A stretch of DNA of 64,000 nt from Pempheris klunzingeri (GCF_042242105.1 NC_092012.1:21429543-21493542), one strand, 5' to 3'. Counted from the stretch's first letter, positions 51,268 to 63,524 are shown. Program-made: numbers and translations. The notes: generated by a model not told the origin, from the letters alone.

Positions 51268-52805
51268 ATTGTGCATGCATGAACACAAACACAGAGTATT
51301 CATACACTGAGAGAGGGGGGGAACAAGGCCAGGCCTGAAAAGCTTTCTCATCACACTACATAGTGGTTGTTAATCTGATCCTCTGTAATCATTGTTCACT
51401 TCATATTCCAGTTTATACTGAGCTGTCACATCTCATTAGGAACAGTGGTGTTCCCTCATTGATGCCTCTGCACATTTGGACCACCTTTCTACATATTTCT
51501 GAATTTCTCCTGATTTTCCTCTGTCCTCGCTTCTCCTTCTATTACTTCAGTTTCTTCCTCTTCTCATCACACTGATTGTTTCATCTTTTTTCATCTTTTC
51601 CTGTCCTCGATCTCACACAGAGAATGTCTTTCCATACTGAACACCAATCTGCACTGTAACTAAACTAAATGCCGAGAAGCAGCCCATGTTTTATTTTCCC
51701 TTTAAATCATGGTGTGCGCACTCATCACCACGGCACACTGACCAAAACTACCAGAGGCACCTTCACCAGCCCTCAGGAGCCTTTAGGTTTGTCGTTCTGT
51801 GGTGAAGGTGAAGGACGGTGGACAGGTGTCCAGCACCCGTTTTCTGTATTGTTGCCTAATACAGTGTTCAGGAGAGACGTGGGCGACATTGTGGGAGGTG
51901 GTTGTTCTAGCTAGCATCAGGGGGCAGTTGCAGTGTTAGCAGTTTTGGCGTCATGGTAAGTGGAGTGTAGTTATTAATAGAGTTGGGCCCATCCATCTTC
52001 CTGTCTAGGAAAAATGCTGGGAGGACCAAGGTGGCGTAGGCTTGTGTTCAGCACTTTCATGGCCGCCCACTCTCCCCCTAGTCATCAAGCTGCTTTTGTT
52101 TGTTTGCTCATTTTTTTTAGGTTGAAGGGTTCTTTTGGCACATTTCAGGTTGTATTTGTGTAGGCTGCTGCAGCTGGGAGAAAAAAAAATGCCGGGTGTA
52201 ACAAAGAATGTCAGCGAGGGAGATTTGAGGAGCTTGGCCTCATCTGTGGCTTGCATTGATGGTTTAAAGTGGCAGTTGAATAGACATTGGTAACAACTTG
52301 GCCAATCAAGAAAAATATTCCAAATAGTTCAATAGGTATACATAGAAAATAGACTAAACCCTACAACTACCACAGCCATGCAGGTAGACTTCACAGTTCA
52401 CAGCTTAACTTTAATGGTTTACAGGACATAGAATGAACTGTAAACCCAAAACCACCAAACTAAGCCAAAGCGAATTAAAGTACCATGTTGCAATTTGTTG
52501 TCAGCAAGGCCCCTGACACTCCACAAGGTGCTGCAATACCTGCTCAGTGGCAGAAAATATCTCTCCGCCAACGTCTGTGCTATGATACACACATTAAAAA
52601 GGGCTGGAAAAGGTCAGGGTCGAGAGTACGATACTGATAATATGATGAGGGATAAGGGGAATTACCTGAGCTTATTATTATCTAAGGACAGTGGATAACA
52701 GCTGGATAAAAGCAGTGTAGAAATATCTTAAGATTCAAGTTGCCAGACTGCCATCTCAAACACACACACGCACGCACACTCACTCGCACACGCACACGCA
52801 CACGC

Positions 52806-52887
<82 letters not shown>

Positions 52888-55800
52888 TGCCATTACCTAA
52901 GTGCATACCTGAGCAGTGGAATGATGTCACCTCCCATCCCAGTGATGGGTGTGTGGATGCCAGACGTGGAGACAGAAGCATATGTTGCTGATATGGCTGT
53001 TCCAAATGTGCAAGGAGTCCAGGGCTAGGCACCAGCACCAGATGGTTCATCTAAATCTGTAGTGAGCGAGGGGGGGGGGGGGGGGGGGCACATGCTCCTT
53101 CCCTCTGCCACCTCCCAGCTTTAGGCCAAGGGTCCAAATGTTCCATTATGGAAAAAAACTATTGGCCCATTTGAAGTTTTTGAAAGTGGAAAGACAGAAA
53201 ATAAACATGGTTCTTGAGACCCGACTTTTGAGACCTGAACATGAACTAAACGTTGGCGTTTTTGCACAGCAGGGACATCTGATGCATGACCCATTATTCA
53301 CAACTTTACTCACATCCTCAAAAATATATATATAATATAGGGCCAGCAACTCAAAGTTTGTCTGTTCAGCCCAAAATGCATCAAGTTGGAGGAGAATTGT
53401 TGGTTTTGTAATCATTAGTATTTGTGCCTTCCTGCTGAAACTGGTGCATTAAATTATTTAGAATTGATGAGAGATTAATGCTTTTTTGTAATAAACAAAT
53501 AAAATAATAATAAACCTGTGAAGTCTTTTGTCACATTATCAAATGGGCTTTTAGGAAATGCTTGTGGCACAATGGAGAATAACTAAAAGCAAAACAGATT
53601 TGTGCAACCATTTACTGTCGGTCCCTCACTGGAGTTTTTACTTTACATGCAGCAACTTTGTTAGAGGAGGGAAGTAAAAGTCAAATGTTAAAGTCTTGCA
53701 TTTTGAAGTAATGCATTCTGTGAAGGCTCTCACCTGGTCCAGCCAATTTGGCCTTATTTAATTAGAGAGCACAGGAAGTTGTCTGACACAGCGACCAGGC
53801 AGTGACCGGCCTCCCTGTTATCTTCCAGGCTCCTTAATTCCTCTGCCACAGGGATGGCTGCTGGCCCATGTAGCCAAATGTTCATCTTTTTTTTTTTTGT
53901 CTGTCTTGAGGACTAATGGACATGGATAAACCTTTTACATCGGAGATTTCCCAAACATTGAAAAATGCTGAAATAGTGCTTTTATTTCATGATTTTGAAA
54001 TGTGTTCAGATGACTTACCTACTACTAGATCCAGAGCTGAAACACTACAATATAACCATTTGATTCAATTAAGTTTCACCGTGATTAATTACTCTGTACA
54101 TGAGTCATTAGCCATTGTGCCCTAATCCACAAACGTTGATACAGTTCAATAGAGTGGCACATGTGTCCATGTGTCACTCACACCCTAGCCACTCAGTCTG
54201 TGCTGTGTTTTGCCAGCTTTTATACGTCTTTGCGTCTCTGCTGTCCACAGCCTGCACAACTGCACTATTTATAGTATGAAAATGGTCTCAAAGAAATACC
54301 TGGACACCGAATGTGTAGCTGAGTTAACCTCTATCATCGCTCTCAGCCCCTAAATCACCTTCAGAGAGGAGGTTCAGAGTGGTTAATATTCACAGACAGG
54401 AGACGTGTGAGATTGCTTTTCTGGCTAATAAGGGAGAGGGATCAAGTGACAGAGCAGAAACCAATTAGAGTCCAGCTTGATGGCCTCAGTGCAGATGGAA
54501 GTAGATCTGTTTTGCTTTACCTCTGTATTAAAAGACAATTTCTCTGAGTAATAACAACATTAATTCTAACCATCATCTTATCCCTAAATATGACAGTAAC
54601 ACTTTATGGATGTTTAAAAACTGGTGTCAGTATAGTGGACCCCTGAAAGGTAATTGACCATAGTTCTACTGGAGTAATTCAGTGACCAAGGATCTGCTAA
54701 GAAAACTGAGGCCCATGCTAATTTGGTTTTGTTCACTTAGGAATATTTGAACGCCCTGTTTTGAAAGCACCACGCAGAGTCTCATTAGTCGTTCTTGTGT
54801 GTGAAGTCAGAATACTGTTTTGTTTTGTTTGCTGCATCATAAATGAGCTCCACAATGGTTTCTTTCTCAGATCAGCTCACTTCTGTCACTGAGATCCATA
54901 TAACTCTTAGTCTGCAGTAACAGTACGCTAATCTAGGCTAGAGTCTGATTGGCTGCACACATATGAATACGCACATATTGTACACACACACATACACACA
55001 CACACATACACACACACTGACCTTCTTGTCCCCTTGTAACATACAAATGAGTCTTTCCCCAGCGTTCCCACAGGACTGTGAGGAAAGCTGAACACCAGTT
55101 GCCCTTGTTCATTGTGCTGTGTGCTTCAGGAACGGCTTCACAGTAAACTTAAGCCTCTGGCTGCAGGATAGATTTAATCTAAACTATGTCTTTTTGTTAG
55201 TATGTCTGTGTTAGTATGTGATGTGAAAAGTACTAATATTTAACATATAGGACTTAGAGTAGGATTTGGTGTGTGATGGGAGTCTGCCACAGGAGTTCAC
55301 TGTCGGGGCAAATGCTCATGTGCACAGCTCCAGCTCACTCTAACCCCTGAATATATATGCTAACTACATTCGGGTTTACAAACTCTTGAATGAGGGAGCA
55401 GACCAGCACACAGATTCAAAGAATGGGGGCACATTTGGGAAAGTAGTCCAGGGCCCTTGGCAATTAGCAATAATACACTGTACATTAGTATTAGGAACAT
55501 TGTTTATTCATTGTAAGAAATGAATGCCACATAAACAACTTCTAATGAAATGATATCAATGAATAACTATTTGTAACTCCAAGCATCCTACAGGCATGAA
55601 ACTATTATGAGACAATGGGCCCCTGGATACAAGCATGTATAAGGCTCCAACCCCTCCTGCACAGTAACAAGACCACACTGTAGTCGTCGTGTGAAGTTGT
55701 TTTGGGTCTCTTTCTTGCCATTTTGTGCATCTTTGTGATCCTGTGGCCAATCACCTTCTAGAGGGGAATGTACCAGCTGCAGCACTACTGTAGCTGGTAC

Positions 55801-58800
55801 AGTATCAGCTTTTGATAGTACAATGACTTGGAGTGAAACTAAGACAGTAATATGAAGCTATCACGCACAAACGAATGAACAATTTGAATAAAGAATTTGC
55901 TTGCCTGACAATATTGTTGATGTAAGAAGATAAATATAGAATGATTCACATATTTACGTCATGTTTCTTTCTAGTTGTTGAAAAGTGAGAGGAAAAGAAA
56001 AACAGAAACTGCTCTGTGTTTGAGTAGAAGTCAGTACCTCAGAGATTTATATCTTGACTTCAGGGCCAGTCATTTATGCCTTTGGTTCTGTCTCCACTAA
56101 AAGTGCTGCAGGAGTTTGGAGGCTTCCCTCTTCCCTGCTGATGTGTTGTGATCAATGGTGCACAGGCATTGGTAATGGGGAACCTTTCAAATGTAAAATT
56201 AATTACCTGCAATCTGACAGCATCAGGAAACTCAGCATGTATTTTATGCTTAGTTGGTACTCTCCCCTTTCCATGCTTGCTTTACCATGAAGCATTGTGT
56301 ATGTGTGTTTGTGAGTGTGTGCTTTGGTTGTTGAGATGTGGAACCTATTGGAGTCACAGTTGTTTCTGGGGGGAGGCAGAATGCTGCCTGTCTGGTGTCT
56401 GCTTTGTCAGGTGAGACTGAATTTGCCATCAGCAGACTGTGATTTTTCTTGAAAGGACACTCATAAGCCTTCCTTCACCTGTCCCTTCTTGTGTTTCCTG
56501 TAAAAAACAAATCCCACATTTGGTTGAATATCCGATGGTTTTACATACATTACAGCAGTGGGCTTTGTGTCTAGCAGCCACTGCTGGGAGCACTGAGGTT
56601 GTGGTTTGGTGATAACACAAATGAATGAACAAAGATGGTGTGTTCACTGCCAGTCAATAAAAAAAACCTAAAATTGGAGGGCAATAATCTGTATCTGCAT
56701 TCTGTATGCAGAAAATGTTTTTTTCTGTCTAGTAATTTAGGGATTCAGTGCTGTGAGGTCAGCATGAATGAAGACAAATTCCTTAGATTACTGAACATTT
56801 TTTTCTTCCATACAAAACATTTGACCTAGTAGTCCAAATTTGCTTTAAACTTGTTAATGCTAACCAGGATTCTGCTTTGTTTCAATGTTGCAATGCATTC
56901 TGGTCTATATGAACTGCAGAAAGCATCATTCATCGTAGTGATGGTTTCAAATGGTGTCACATATGTTAGAACCCAGTGATGTACTCTGGTAAAGTCTGAT
57001 GAAGGGATTGTTACAAGTTCTACCATGCAGATGTAGCTCGCAGTGTGGCTCTGTGGACGGCAGTGTTGGTCCCCAGACAGTAAAGGCTACTGTTATCAGC
57101 CTCAGCCAGTTAGCAGAATTATCACGCTAACATGCTTCACTAAGATGGTGAACGCGGTAAGCATTAACCTACACACTAAACATCAGCAATTTTGTGTTGC
57201 TGACAGTACCATTAAAAACCAATGTGCCAAGTACGTCTGAACACGATGCAAAATCTTGTTATATCCCTCTCTGTCTTCGTTTCTCAGTATGGGTGTAAAT
57301 TAGTTTCATCCACCACGGTCACATATCTTGCAGAGCAATTCAACATAAAAAGTGTTGAGATGATCTCACTGAGAATTCACAATTGCACCTCTCATCCCAA
57401 GAATAGTTGTCATCACCAGTTTCAAAGCATCCCAGATGATTAGCCAATAATAGAACACAGGTCCAAAATAAAAACCTCATGAGTTGGGAGTAAAACCTGA
57501 AGGCAGGTGCTGCCCTTATTCATTACACACAATTCATTACACTCGATTGAATGTCAGTTAGTTAGGAAATGTTCTTTTGTGTTTAGACTAAACAGAGCTG
57601 TTAAGCTATCTGCTTATTTTTGAACCATCAAGGACCCAGACTGCAGGTGTACAGTGTGCTCCTTCCGTTCATTGTCACAGCTATTTCCATAACTTACTCT
57701 ACGTCCAGCAGTGATAGACCTTTTTTTCTGTGCACTACAGCTTGAAGAGTTAATTAGGTATAAAGTGTGTGAGGCTTACATTTTTTAGCGTCTGTGTGGA
57801 TTTTCTCCAGGTGCTCTAGTGGACTTCAGGGGTCTAAAAGAGGGCCAACAAGAAATTAATGAAATAAGGTAAATGTAATTATTACTACCACTTTGACCGC
57901 TCTTGTGCGGGGAACATAAAAAGTATAATCATCTTAAGCAGGAATCAAACTACCAAAACGACTTTCTTGATATTATGCGCATTTCTCAAATGTCGTTTAA
58001 GTTGCTGGTCATACACGAGCATGGCGAGAGCAAAAGGCAAAGTAGAAAAATTGTGAGAAGTAGAAATAGTAAAAACATGATATTTGAAATTAAAATGACT
58101 TATTCCCTATCTCTGTCTGCTGGACAAAGGATGAATAAATGTTTAAGCAATATAACCCTCTCACTGCAGCGGAGTACTTTATCTGATGAGACCATCAGGT
58201 GCCGTGAGTCTGACAGTCCAAGTGTTTGGTGGCTCAGTCGACATGCTGGTATCGATTACTTTGCCTGATTTAATCTCCCTCCTCTGTTTCCCTGTCCAGC
58301 TCCACTCAATCTCACCGCAGTGGGAAACAGTGGCAGCTACATCAACCTGCTCAACACACACTGACAGCGGGAAAAAATGTAGGGAAAGGAGTGAACAGAG
58401 AAAGAGAGAGACCAAATGAAGAAAGACCATTTGTTCTCCACGTTTGTGCCCAAAACATCTTTTAATTTGGTTTAGATGAAAATGACAATATGACGTTATG
58501 TTATTTTGTAAATCAGTATTAGGTGGTGGAAAATGTCGGTGTAAAAATCCATGAAGCCAAAGTGAGTTTGAAAACAAGCAGTTTGAGAGGTGACCTTGTC
58601 CGCTGTATGTGCTTGTCTAGTGACTTGGGCCAGGTGGTTCTGTCAGGCCGTCAGGGCTGAGTGGGTCAGAGAAACAACATTTGCTACTGTTCTGTTGCTT
58701 TAATAAGACTCATTAATATACTGCATGTGTCACCAGCAGCGTCTGACTGCGTCCCCTCTGGGCTGGGCTAGTTCTGGCATGACATGAAGTAAGGACACAC

Positions 58801-61800
58801 ACATATTCACTGAATTTAGCCTATTTGTCTTCCGTATCAAAGCTGAGTCCTCATACTGCCTGTGAACTCGCATCCCTTATCCATCTGTGTGTGTGTGTGA
58901 TGCACTGGCTGCAGTGTAGTTAGCCTGTAGAAAGCTGGTGCTTATAATCAATGCTGGACTGATTGTAACGTACAGGTTTATTGCCTGGTTGACTCATTTC
59001 AATATGCTAATATGACTGATTTGATCTTGGCCAGCATTAGGAAGAAGCGAGGCGCTGGTTACGACTCATATTTAGCGCACAGACATTACACATGATCATC
59101 TCATCTCAAAGCAAAAATTGAATTTCCTAAAATGTCGCACTATTGCTTCAATGCTTTGCACTTGTTAGCTTCAATATTAACTAATTTTCTGACCACACAA
59201 GATCAAAGATCAAGTAGCTCATGGCTGTGGACAAGTAAGCTGGACTTTTCCATAGTTACTTGTGACATTAATACCTTTGTAAAAATATTTATTCATTTCC
59301 AAAGCATTTAAAAGTGTGTTAACCTGAATTAGAGCAGTGGAGATACTACCCAATCTAAGCACTTCCATCAATTGACACGGCTCGGCTAACATCGTACCAA
59401 AAGACTGGGTGAAGAGGTGCAGTGAGGGAACTTTGAATCAGGATCCTGGTTATTGTTCTGCTTTGGGGGGGGGGGGGAGTATTGCACTCAGCGGTGTTCA
59501 TTTTCATTAGCTACACTATGACATGATTCCTAAAGCCATTAAAGTCAGAGACGACAGTACCCTCATAAAGTTTGTGAGCGGAGTATTTCACTTTTACCAC
59601 TTTTCTTTTTTACTACTCCCACTCATGGAGTTTTATTGTTCCGGTAATCGTGTCTTATTTTTGTTTCCCTGCAGCAGTTGAATGAAGTGTGAAATCATCT
59701 GATATGAGATGCACTTTGATGGACTATCTAATCATATGGTGGATGTTTGCTAAACCATAACCTCTGGAGATGAAGGTTGTTTGAGTCAGTGACATGTTTG
59801 GATGACTCAAATGCATGGATTTTTCCTCTCTGTTTCTTATTTTCTTCAGAGTGGAAAGAAAAATAAAACGTTCCAAAACTGCCCGCAGTCTCACTAACAT
59901 GACTCAACAGGGAAATACCATTGTTGACAAGCCCTTTCTAGAATACATTCTCACAGTGTTGGATATTCCCTTTATTGCTTTCATACAATATGATCTGATA
60001 AAGAGAGGTTGTTGTACGCTGTGTGCTGGTGGGAGTAGCCACACACCCATAAAGGTTAGAGAAGGTTATTCCTGGAGGTTGACTGGTGCAAATCCCCAGT
60101 CTCATGGAAAACATGGGTTGAAAAGGCGAATGAGTAATTCTCCTCACCTTCAACTACTGTCAAGGTGGCCCTCAGCAAGGCACCAAACTCACACTGCTCT
60201 GGTGGAACAGATCAGTAGCAGCAGCCAGTGAATATTTACATGCAAAGCAAAGCATAGCTGAAGACCATTCACTCACGTCACTTAGTGACTGACGTTTCTC
60301 CTTTTATGGTCCCATGAATTTTTGAGTCTGAATTAAACATTAAGTGCTCTTACACTGTCAGTCACAATGATTATTTTGCGTGGGTGTGATGTAGCAGCTT
60401 GTGTTTGCTCGATTTCCAGTTCCTTTAAGTTCAAGACCATATGGTACGGGGTGTGTTTAGCGCTGCAGATGTATTGTTAGATGTTAGATCTTCATTAGCC
60501 GTCATGATTGGGTGATAAAGTGTATGTTTTATGCACCAAGGACTCTGATGTGATGTTACATGATGGTTTTTCTTTGATTTTTTTCAGCCAGTGGTCACAT
60601 TTTAGTTAAATGTCAATTGTCAATACGCTGTACGTCTTATTCAGCGCTTCAATATGTATATGCATATATACGAACATACTGATTTTAAATATATACTATA
60701 TATGGGTTGACATGTCGGCAGGCTCTCAGGATGGCGGGGTACCTGGCATCCACAGAGTCTCGCTGAGACTCTGGTGGAGCAGATTCTGCACCATCTGGAG
60801 CTCGTACATTTGTGCCACCCCACCCAAAGCCAAGAAGATGATTGCTATCAGCATGATTACGCCTTTATTAGATTAGCTGTGCATTGTTTACAGGCTTGTG
60901 GCTCTACTCATGCCAACCTTGAACAAATATTCTCCCTTGACAAACCAATGGGAGGTTGGAGTGATCAGCTCACCAGCTGCTGAAAACATTTCCCTCATTG
61001 CTACATAAATTTGTTACTCTGGGAGAAGATCCCAAGGAGAATTTTAGAAAAATGTTTTAATTTTGATCTTCTGCAGTTTAATACTTTTCGTCAGTTGTTT
61101 CCATAGTTTGACTGTTGGTTTATTGTGGAGGCTGTTTGAAAATCTAACACATGTGAAGTGAATAAAGACACATGTGTGGCCTCTTCTACTCACTGAGCAG
61201 CAGTTAATATGTCAGAGATGAGGAGGTCACACGTAAAAAAAAGTGTCCCCCCCCGGGGATAGTTTTGCAACAGCATTGAATCAACAACAGTAAATGCTGT
61301 GTGTCTGTTTTCTAGTTGTGTGCTTATACTGGGATCCAGCAAAGAAATCCTCCACCCACATCATCCTATGCTCATTATAGACCTTTACACGTTATGCTTG
61401 ACAGATTTTTTTACATTTCATCAAAATACTTTATAATCCGTCATTGCAGAGCTTCATTTTCAAAAGGCCTTGTTTTTTTTTTGACGTACTTCTTACGCAG
61501 CAAACATGAAGATGAAAATAAGACTTTTATTATGGCTTGATTTGTTTCATTCCAACACTCCTGGATTTGATGATAGATGCTTTATTTGTATCATCCCATT
61601 GAAATACAGCTCTTGAAACTCCTTTCACTGATACAACGTATCTTCATCCTACAGTTTTACAATGAAGAGTGATGTGATTTAATAGACTGTAACTGGTATT
61701 AAAAGAGGTGAGATATCCAAATTCTTTCATTGTGAGTGCATCAGTTTTGAAGCCACAGTGAAAAACTGAGCTATTTTGTCACCATTGCAGCTCATATTAG

Positions 61801-62969
61801 CACCACGCCAAGGAATGAAGACATGATCAGAGGAGAGACATGCTCTGCCAATGTCTGTCTCCTCCATGCCAGTGCATGGGGAGAAGGGAAAGGTAGTGGG
61901 CAGAGCCAACTTTCCACTCCAGCTGGAGAGCTGGTGAGAGGCATTGTTTCTCTCATCTCCTACTGTCAGCCCTTGTAGTAGCTGCTCTCCGAGACTACCC
62001 ACTATTTCAAAATAGCATTGAGTCATCTTGCCAGACACTTTAATGACCTAAATGCTGGATTCTTACTGTATCTGGCAAAATAAAGCTTTGTCTTTTGTTA
62101 ATTTTTTCCTTCTCTTTTCTCTGGTGCATGTATCTGGGTTTAAGGCCTAATTTTAAACTCATGTGGTTGATGTGTCAGTGGAAATACCTTTTCCATACGG
62201 AAACATTTTCATTCGAATTTTTGTTTCTCGCACTTTCACTTGTTTCTCAGACCACTGATTTTGCTGAACGTGAACTCCTTCCCTCTAAGCAGCAGCGTCT
62301 ACAGTGACTCCCTTCATCGCCAAGAAAAAGGAGTCCATCAATATTCCAGTCACACCTACAGCTGATGGTCAAGTCACTAGTTCACAGAGCTTCACTGTCC
62401 CTGTCTCTGAACACGCTTCCTGTCCCTCTGACCATCACCACCAAACTTTGCTTGGATTTAACAGACATCACCTTTCAATAGTGTAAACTACCACCCTCTG
62501 TTGGCCACGTCAGGGAGTTCAAGTATCACATCAACATTGCTCTTAGACTCAGAACCAATGCAAGCACACATTCATTTGTGGTCTTAAACTTGCTGTTTTG
62601 GTGTGTCACAAGGGTCACATGTCAGTATGTCAGCATAGTAGTTATAATTTGTTTAAAGGGAACATCTTGACCTCAAATAATTCTATTTGTGGCTATCAAA
62701 GACAAATTATTTTCTTGTTTAAAGTAAGGTTAAATTCAGCACTTGGGTAGATTAGTACACTGATCTACTTTACTTAAAAGAACCTACCTCATTTTTTGTG
62801 TTTGCTCTCTTCAGGTCCAACTGGCTGAAGCCGTGCTGCGGCCGCCGAGTGGCCCTGTGGCAGGTCTGCCTGCTTAGTGCTGGCTTCAACTGCATCCTGG
62901 TGGCCTGTGTCATCCTGGTGGTGCTTTTCCTGTCTTTGGAGCTGCTCATAGACACCAAACTCCTACAGT
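34590..62969 (+). CDS. tmem266: TMEM266 voltage-sensor-like membrane protein, N-terminal part (gene continues beyond the window)
   Basis: TMEM266 (HVRP1, formerly C15orf27) is a voltage-sensor-domain protein related to proton channels; the mammalian protein is a membrane voltage sensor modulated by zinc. Exons 34590-34603 (coding part), 45199-45390 and 62815-62969 join in phase to about 120 residues. They start MANAEEAKQAGLSDLEIISQ, include FGYRDLPLAALDLSLAGSQL and LLSNADEDENRDGSNWLKPC, and end in a hydrophobic helix near residues 85-115 (ILVACVILVVLFLSLELLI). The pattern follows the human protein closely (SEVEIISQ, YRDLPLAAVDLS, SNWLKPCCGK). That helix should be the first transmembrane segment of the sensor. 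The remaining segments lie outside. Confidence 0.93.
35812..35836 (+). repeat. (AGTAGA)4 hexanucleotide repeat
   Basis: Four consecutive AGTAGA units in the tmem266 intron. Confidence 0.9.
36434..36720 (+). mobile_element. miniature DNA element fragment, AACTCCAC family
   Basis: Begins AATTAAAGGGGCAACTCCAC and resembles a similar terminus at 41884. A CTTTAAAG near 36702-36709 may mark the other end. The class is uncertain and the limits are approximate. Confidence 0.35.
40045..40170 (+). mobile_element. 3' tail of a LINE-type element with a (TGAT)n extension
   Basis: TTAAAGAGTTTGGTCTGACC, CATCTTGAGATAAC and GCTATATAAATAAAG occur in this order, as in the 3' end of an abundant fish LINE (L2-like from memory). 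They are followed by a TGAT/GATT microsatellite tail at 40131-40167. Confidence 0.65.
41884..42010 (+). mobile_element. miniature DNA element fragment, AACTCCAC family
   Basis: ATTAAAAGAGAACTCCACCA resembles the terminus at 36434. It continues with ACCCCCAGAGAC and GGAGCTACAACAAC. The right end was not identified. Confidence 0.4.
42097..42676 (+). mobile_element. miniature inverted-repeat DNA transposon flanked by TTAA
   Basis: The left end TTAAAGGGATAGTTTGGATT at 42097-42116 is mirrored by the right end, whose reverse complement reads TTAAAGGAATGGTTGGATAT (42657-42676). Both copies end in TTAA, suggesting a 4-bp TTAA target as in piggyBac or a TTA/TAA target as in Harbinger. It is about 580 bp with no transposase. 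The internal sequence resembles a family common in fish. Confidence 0.7.
42808..42832 (+). repeat. (CA)n microsatellite
   Basis: About twelve CA units. Confidence 0.9.
43818..43867 (+). promoter_or_regulatory. candidate intronic promoter: CRE plus TATA-like box
   Basis: A perfect palindromic CRE, TGACGTCA, at 43818-43825 is followed 34 bases later by TAAAAATA at 43860-43867. The following 180 bases end in a strong donor, GAG|gtgggta, at 44050/44051. Together they could be an alternative first exon of tmem266. No transcript evidence is available. Confidence 0.35.
43940..44008 (+). CDS. short hydrophobic ORF (22 residues), function unknown
   Basis: ATGGCC start in a good context (G at -3, G at +4), about 75 bases after the TATA-like box. 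It encodes MAQLFTQLGLLGMLGYMLLA plus HS, then TGA. It looks like a signal peptide or a single membrane helix. It may be chance. Confidence 0.2.
   Translation: MAQLFTQLGLLGMLGYMLLAHS
44630..44845 (+). mobile_element. dispersed teleost repeat fragment
   Basis: Contains TTTGAGCAAGGCAGTGTACC, GCTCCCTGGTGCTGAGTGG and GTAAATAAGAATGTGTTCTT in order, phrases recurring in fish SINE- or hAT-derived repeats. The family is not determined. Confidence 0.5.
45199..45390 (+). CDS. tmem266: tmem266 second coding exon
   Basis: Acceptor GGCATGTAACTAG, donor gtgagt at 45391. 192 nt encoding the last base of Glu, then EAKQAGLSDLEIISQPVEDE through ADEDENRD plus two bases of Gly. This is the acidic cytoplasmic N-terminal region before the voltage-sensor domain. 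Confidence 0.95.
46907..47325 (-). mobile_element. solo LTR of a retrotransposon with 5-bp target duplication
   Basis: 419 bp starting TGTTACGACC and ending GACATAACA (5'-TG...CA-3'), with short inverted ends TGTTA/TAACA. It is flanked on both sides by GTCCC (46902-46906 and 47326-47330). On the minus strand it carries ACAATAAACTGCACC, a plausible LTR poly(A) signal, so the element is read as minus-oriented. No internal retroelement sequence or second LTR is present. Family unknown; gypsy-like is a guess. Confidence 0.8.
47372..47384 (+). repeat. C13 homopolymer
   Basis: Thirteen consecutive C residues, 46 bp beyond the solo LTR. Confidence 0.9.
47671..47698 (+). repeat. (CT)n microsatellite
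   Basis: About thirteen CT units with one CG interruption. Confidence 0.9.
50045..50215 (+). mobile_element. SINE-like dispersed repeat
   Basis: TTTTTTAAAGATTACTTTTT, then GCAGACAGGACACGTGGGGG, AAGACATGCAACAATTGAAC and CATGTGGCATGCAGCAAACA occur in the same order as in a common teleost repeat (…GATGACATGCAACAAAGG…GTGGCATGC…). The copy is degenerate. Confidence 0.55.
51218..51266 (+). repeat. (CA)n microsatellite
   Basis: Near-perfect CA tract with one CAA interruption. Confidence 0.92.
52760..52886 (+). repeat. long (CA)n/(CACG)n microsatellite
   Basis: About 127 bp: an imperfect CACG/CACT part at 52760-52810 followed by about 37 uninterrupted CA units. This is the longest simple repeat in the window. 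Confidence 0.95.
53070..53088 (+). repeat. G19 homopolymer
   Basis: Nineteen consecutive G residues, prone to length error and able to form G-quadruplex structures. Confidence 0.9.
54983..55017 (+). repeat. interrupted (CA)n repeat
   Basis: CACA units with ATA interruptions. Confidence 0.85.
55600..55760 (+). mobile_element. dispersed teleost repeat fragment
   Basis: GAGACAATGGGCCCCTGGAT, then TTGTTTTGGGTCTCTTTCTT and CATTTTGTGCATCTTTGTGA resemble the short tandem phrases (TTTTGTGTCTCTTTGTGGTC type) of a frequent fish repeat. Limits approximate. Confidence 0.4.
62815..62969 (+). CDS. tmem266: tmem266 third coding exon (first membrane helix)
   Basis: Acceptor TCTCTCTTCAG, donor gtaagta at 62970. 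155 nt encoding GSNWLKPCCGRRVALWQVCL through LLIDTKLLQ plus one base. The hydrophobic core FNCILVACVILVVLFLSLEL is the first transmembrane helix of the voltage-sensor domain. Confidence 0.96.
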
Positions 62970-63340
62970 GTAAGTAGTGTGCATGGCTGCTTATTTATTT
63001 CTCCAATTTTAACCTTGATTTTTATCAAGGGGAGGTTTGCTGAGCGTGCATATTCTTCTCCAGCAATACACTGTGTGACGTTCTTAAAACACCTGGGAAG
63101 CATCTAGCGTGCAGCAGCAGCTCCACTGGAGCAGTGGGGAGTTAAATGTGGTGTCCTTGAGCATTAAACTGAATGTTTACTAACGGGTGCTGTTCCCGCT
63201 CTGTGACCTACCTGCAAACAGGGTAAGATTAAGAGAATTTATTAAAAAAACAAACTCTTTCAGTCTTCTTATTCTAATTCTGCAGTGGTATTTTCTTAAA
63301 GAGCACATCACAATCAGCTGTGCAGCTCTGTTTTCTTCTT

Positions 63341-63371
<31 letters not shown>

Positions 63372-63372
63372 C

Positions 63373-63405
<33 letters not shown>

Positions 63406-63410
63406 CGCGC
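63341..63410. repeat. (AC)10(AT)n(GT)11 self-complementary microsatellite
   Basis: AC units pass into AT units and then into GT units, ending GCGCGC, so the two halves are reverse complements around 63371-63372. Confidence 0.95.
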
Positions 63411-63524
63411 CATTTTTCTGCCTAGCAGGTACATGGATAATTTAAGCACATTTTGCTGATAGTACCTTTACTTAATTTGGATTTTGAATACAGGACTTTT
63501 AGTTATTCTGGAGTACAATTAACA

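Larger units (their letters stand above)
45391..62814 (+). other. tmem266 intron (17.4 kb)
   Basis: Large intron without recognised exons. It contains a solo LTR (46907-47325), a SINE-like repeat (50045-50215), a dispersed repeat (about 55600-55760), several CA microsatellites, homopolymer runs and candidate conserved non-coding blocks. Confidence 0.85.

Noticed and set aside
52682..53050. Frames of Cys-Val and Thr-His/Thr-Arg repeats near 52682-53050
   Set aside because: Translations of the long CA/CG microsatellite.
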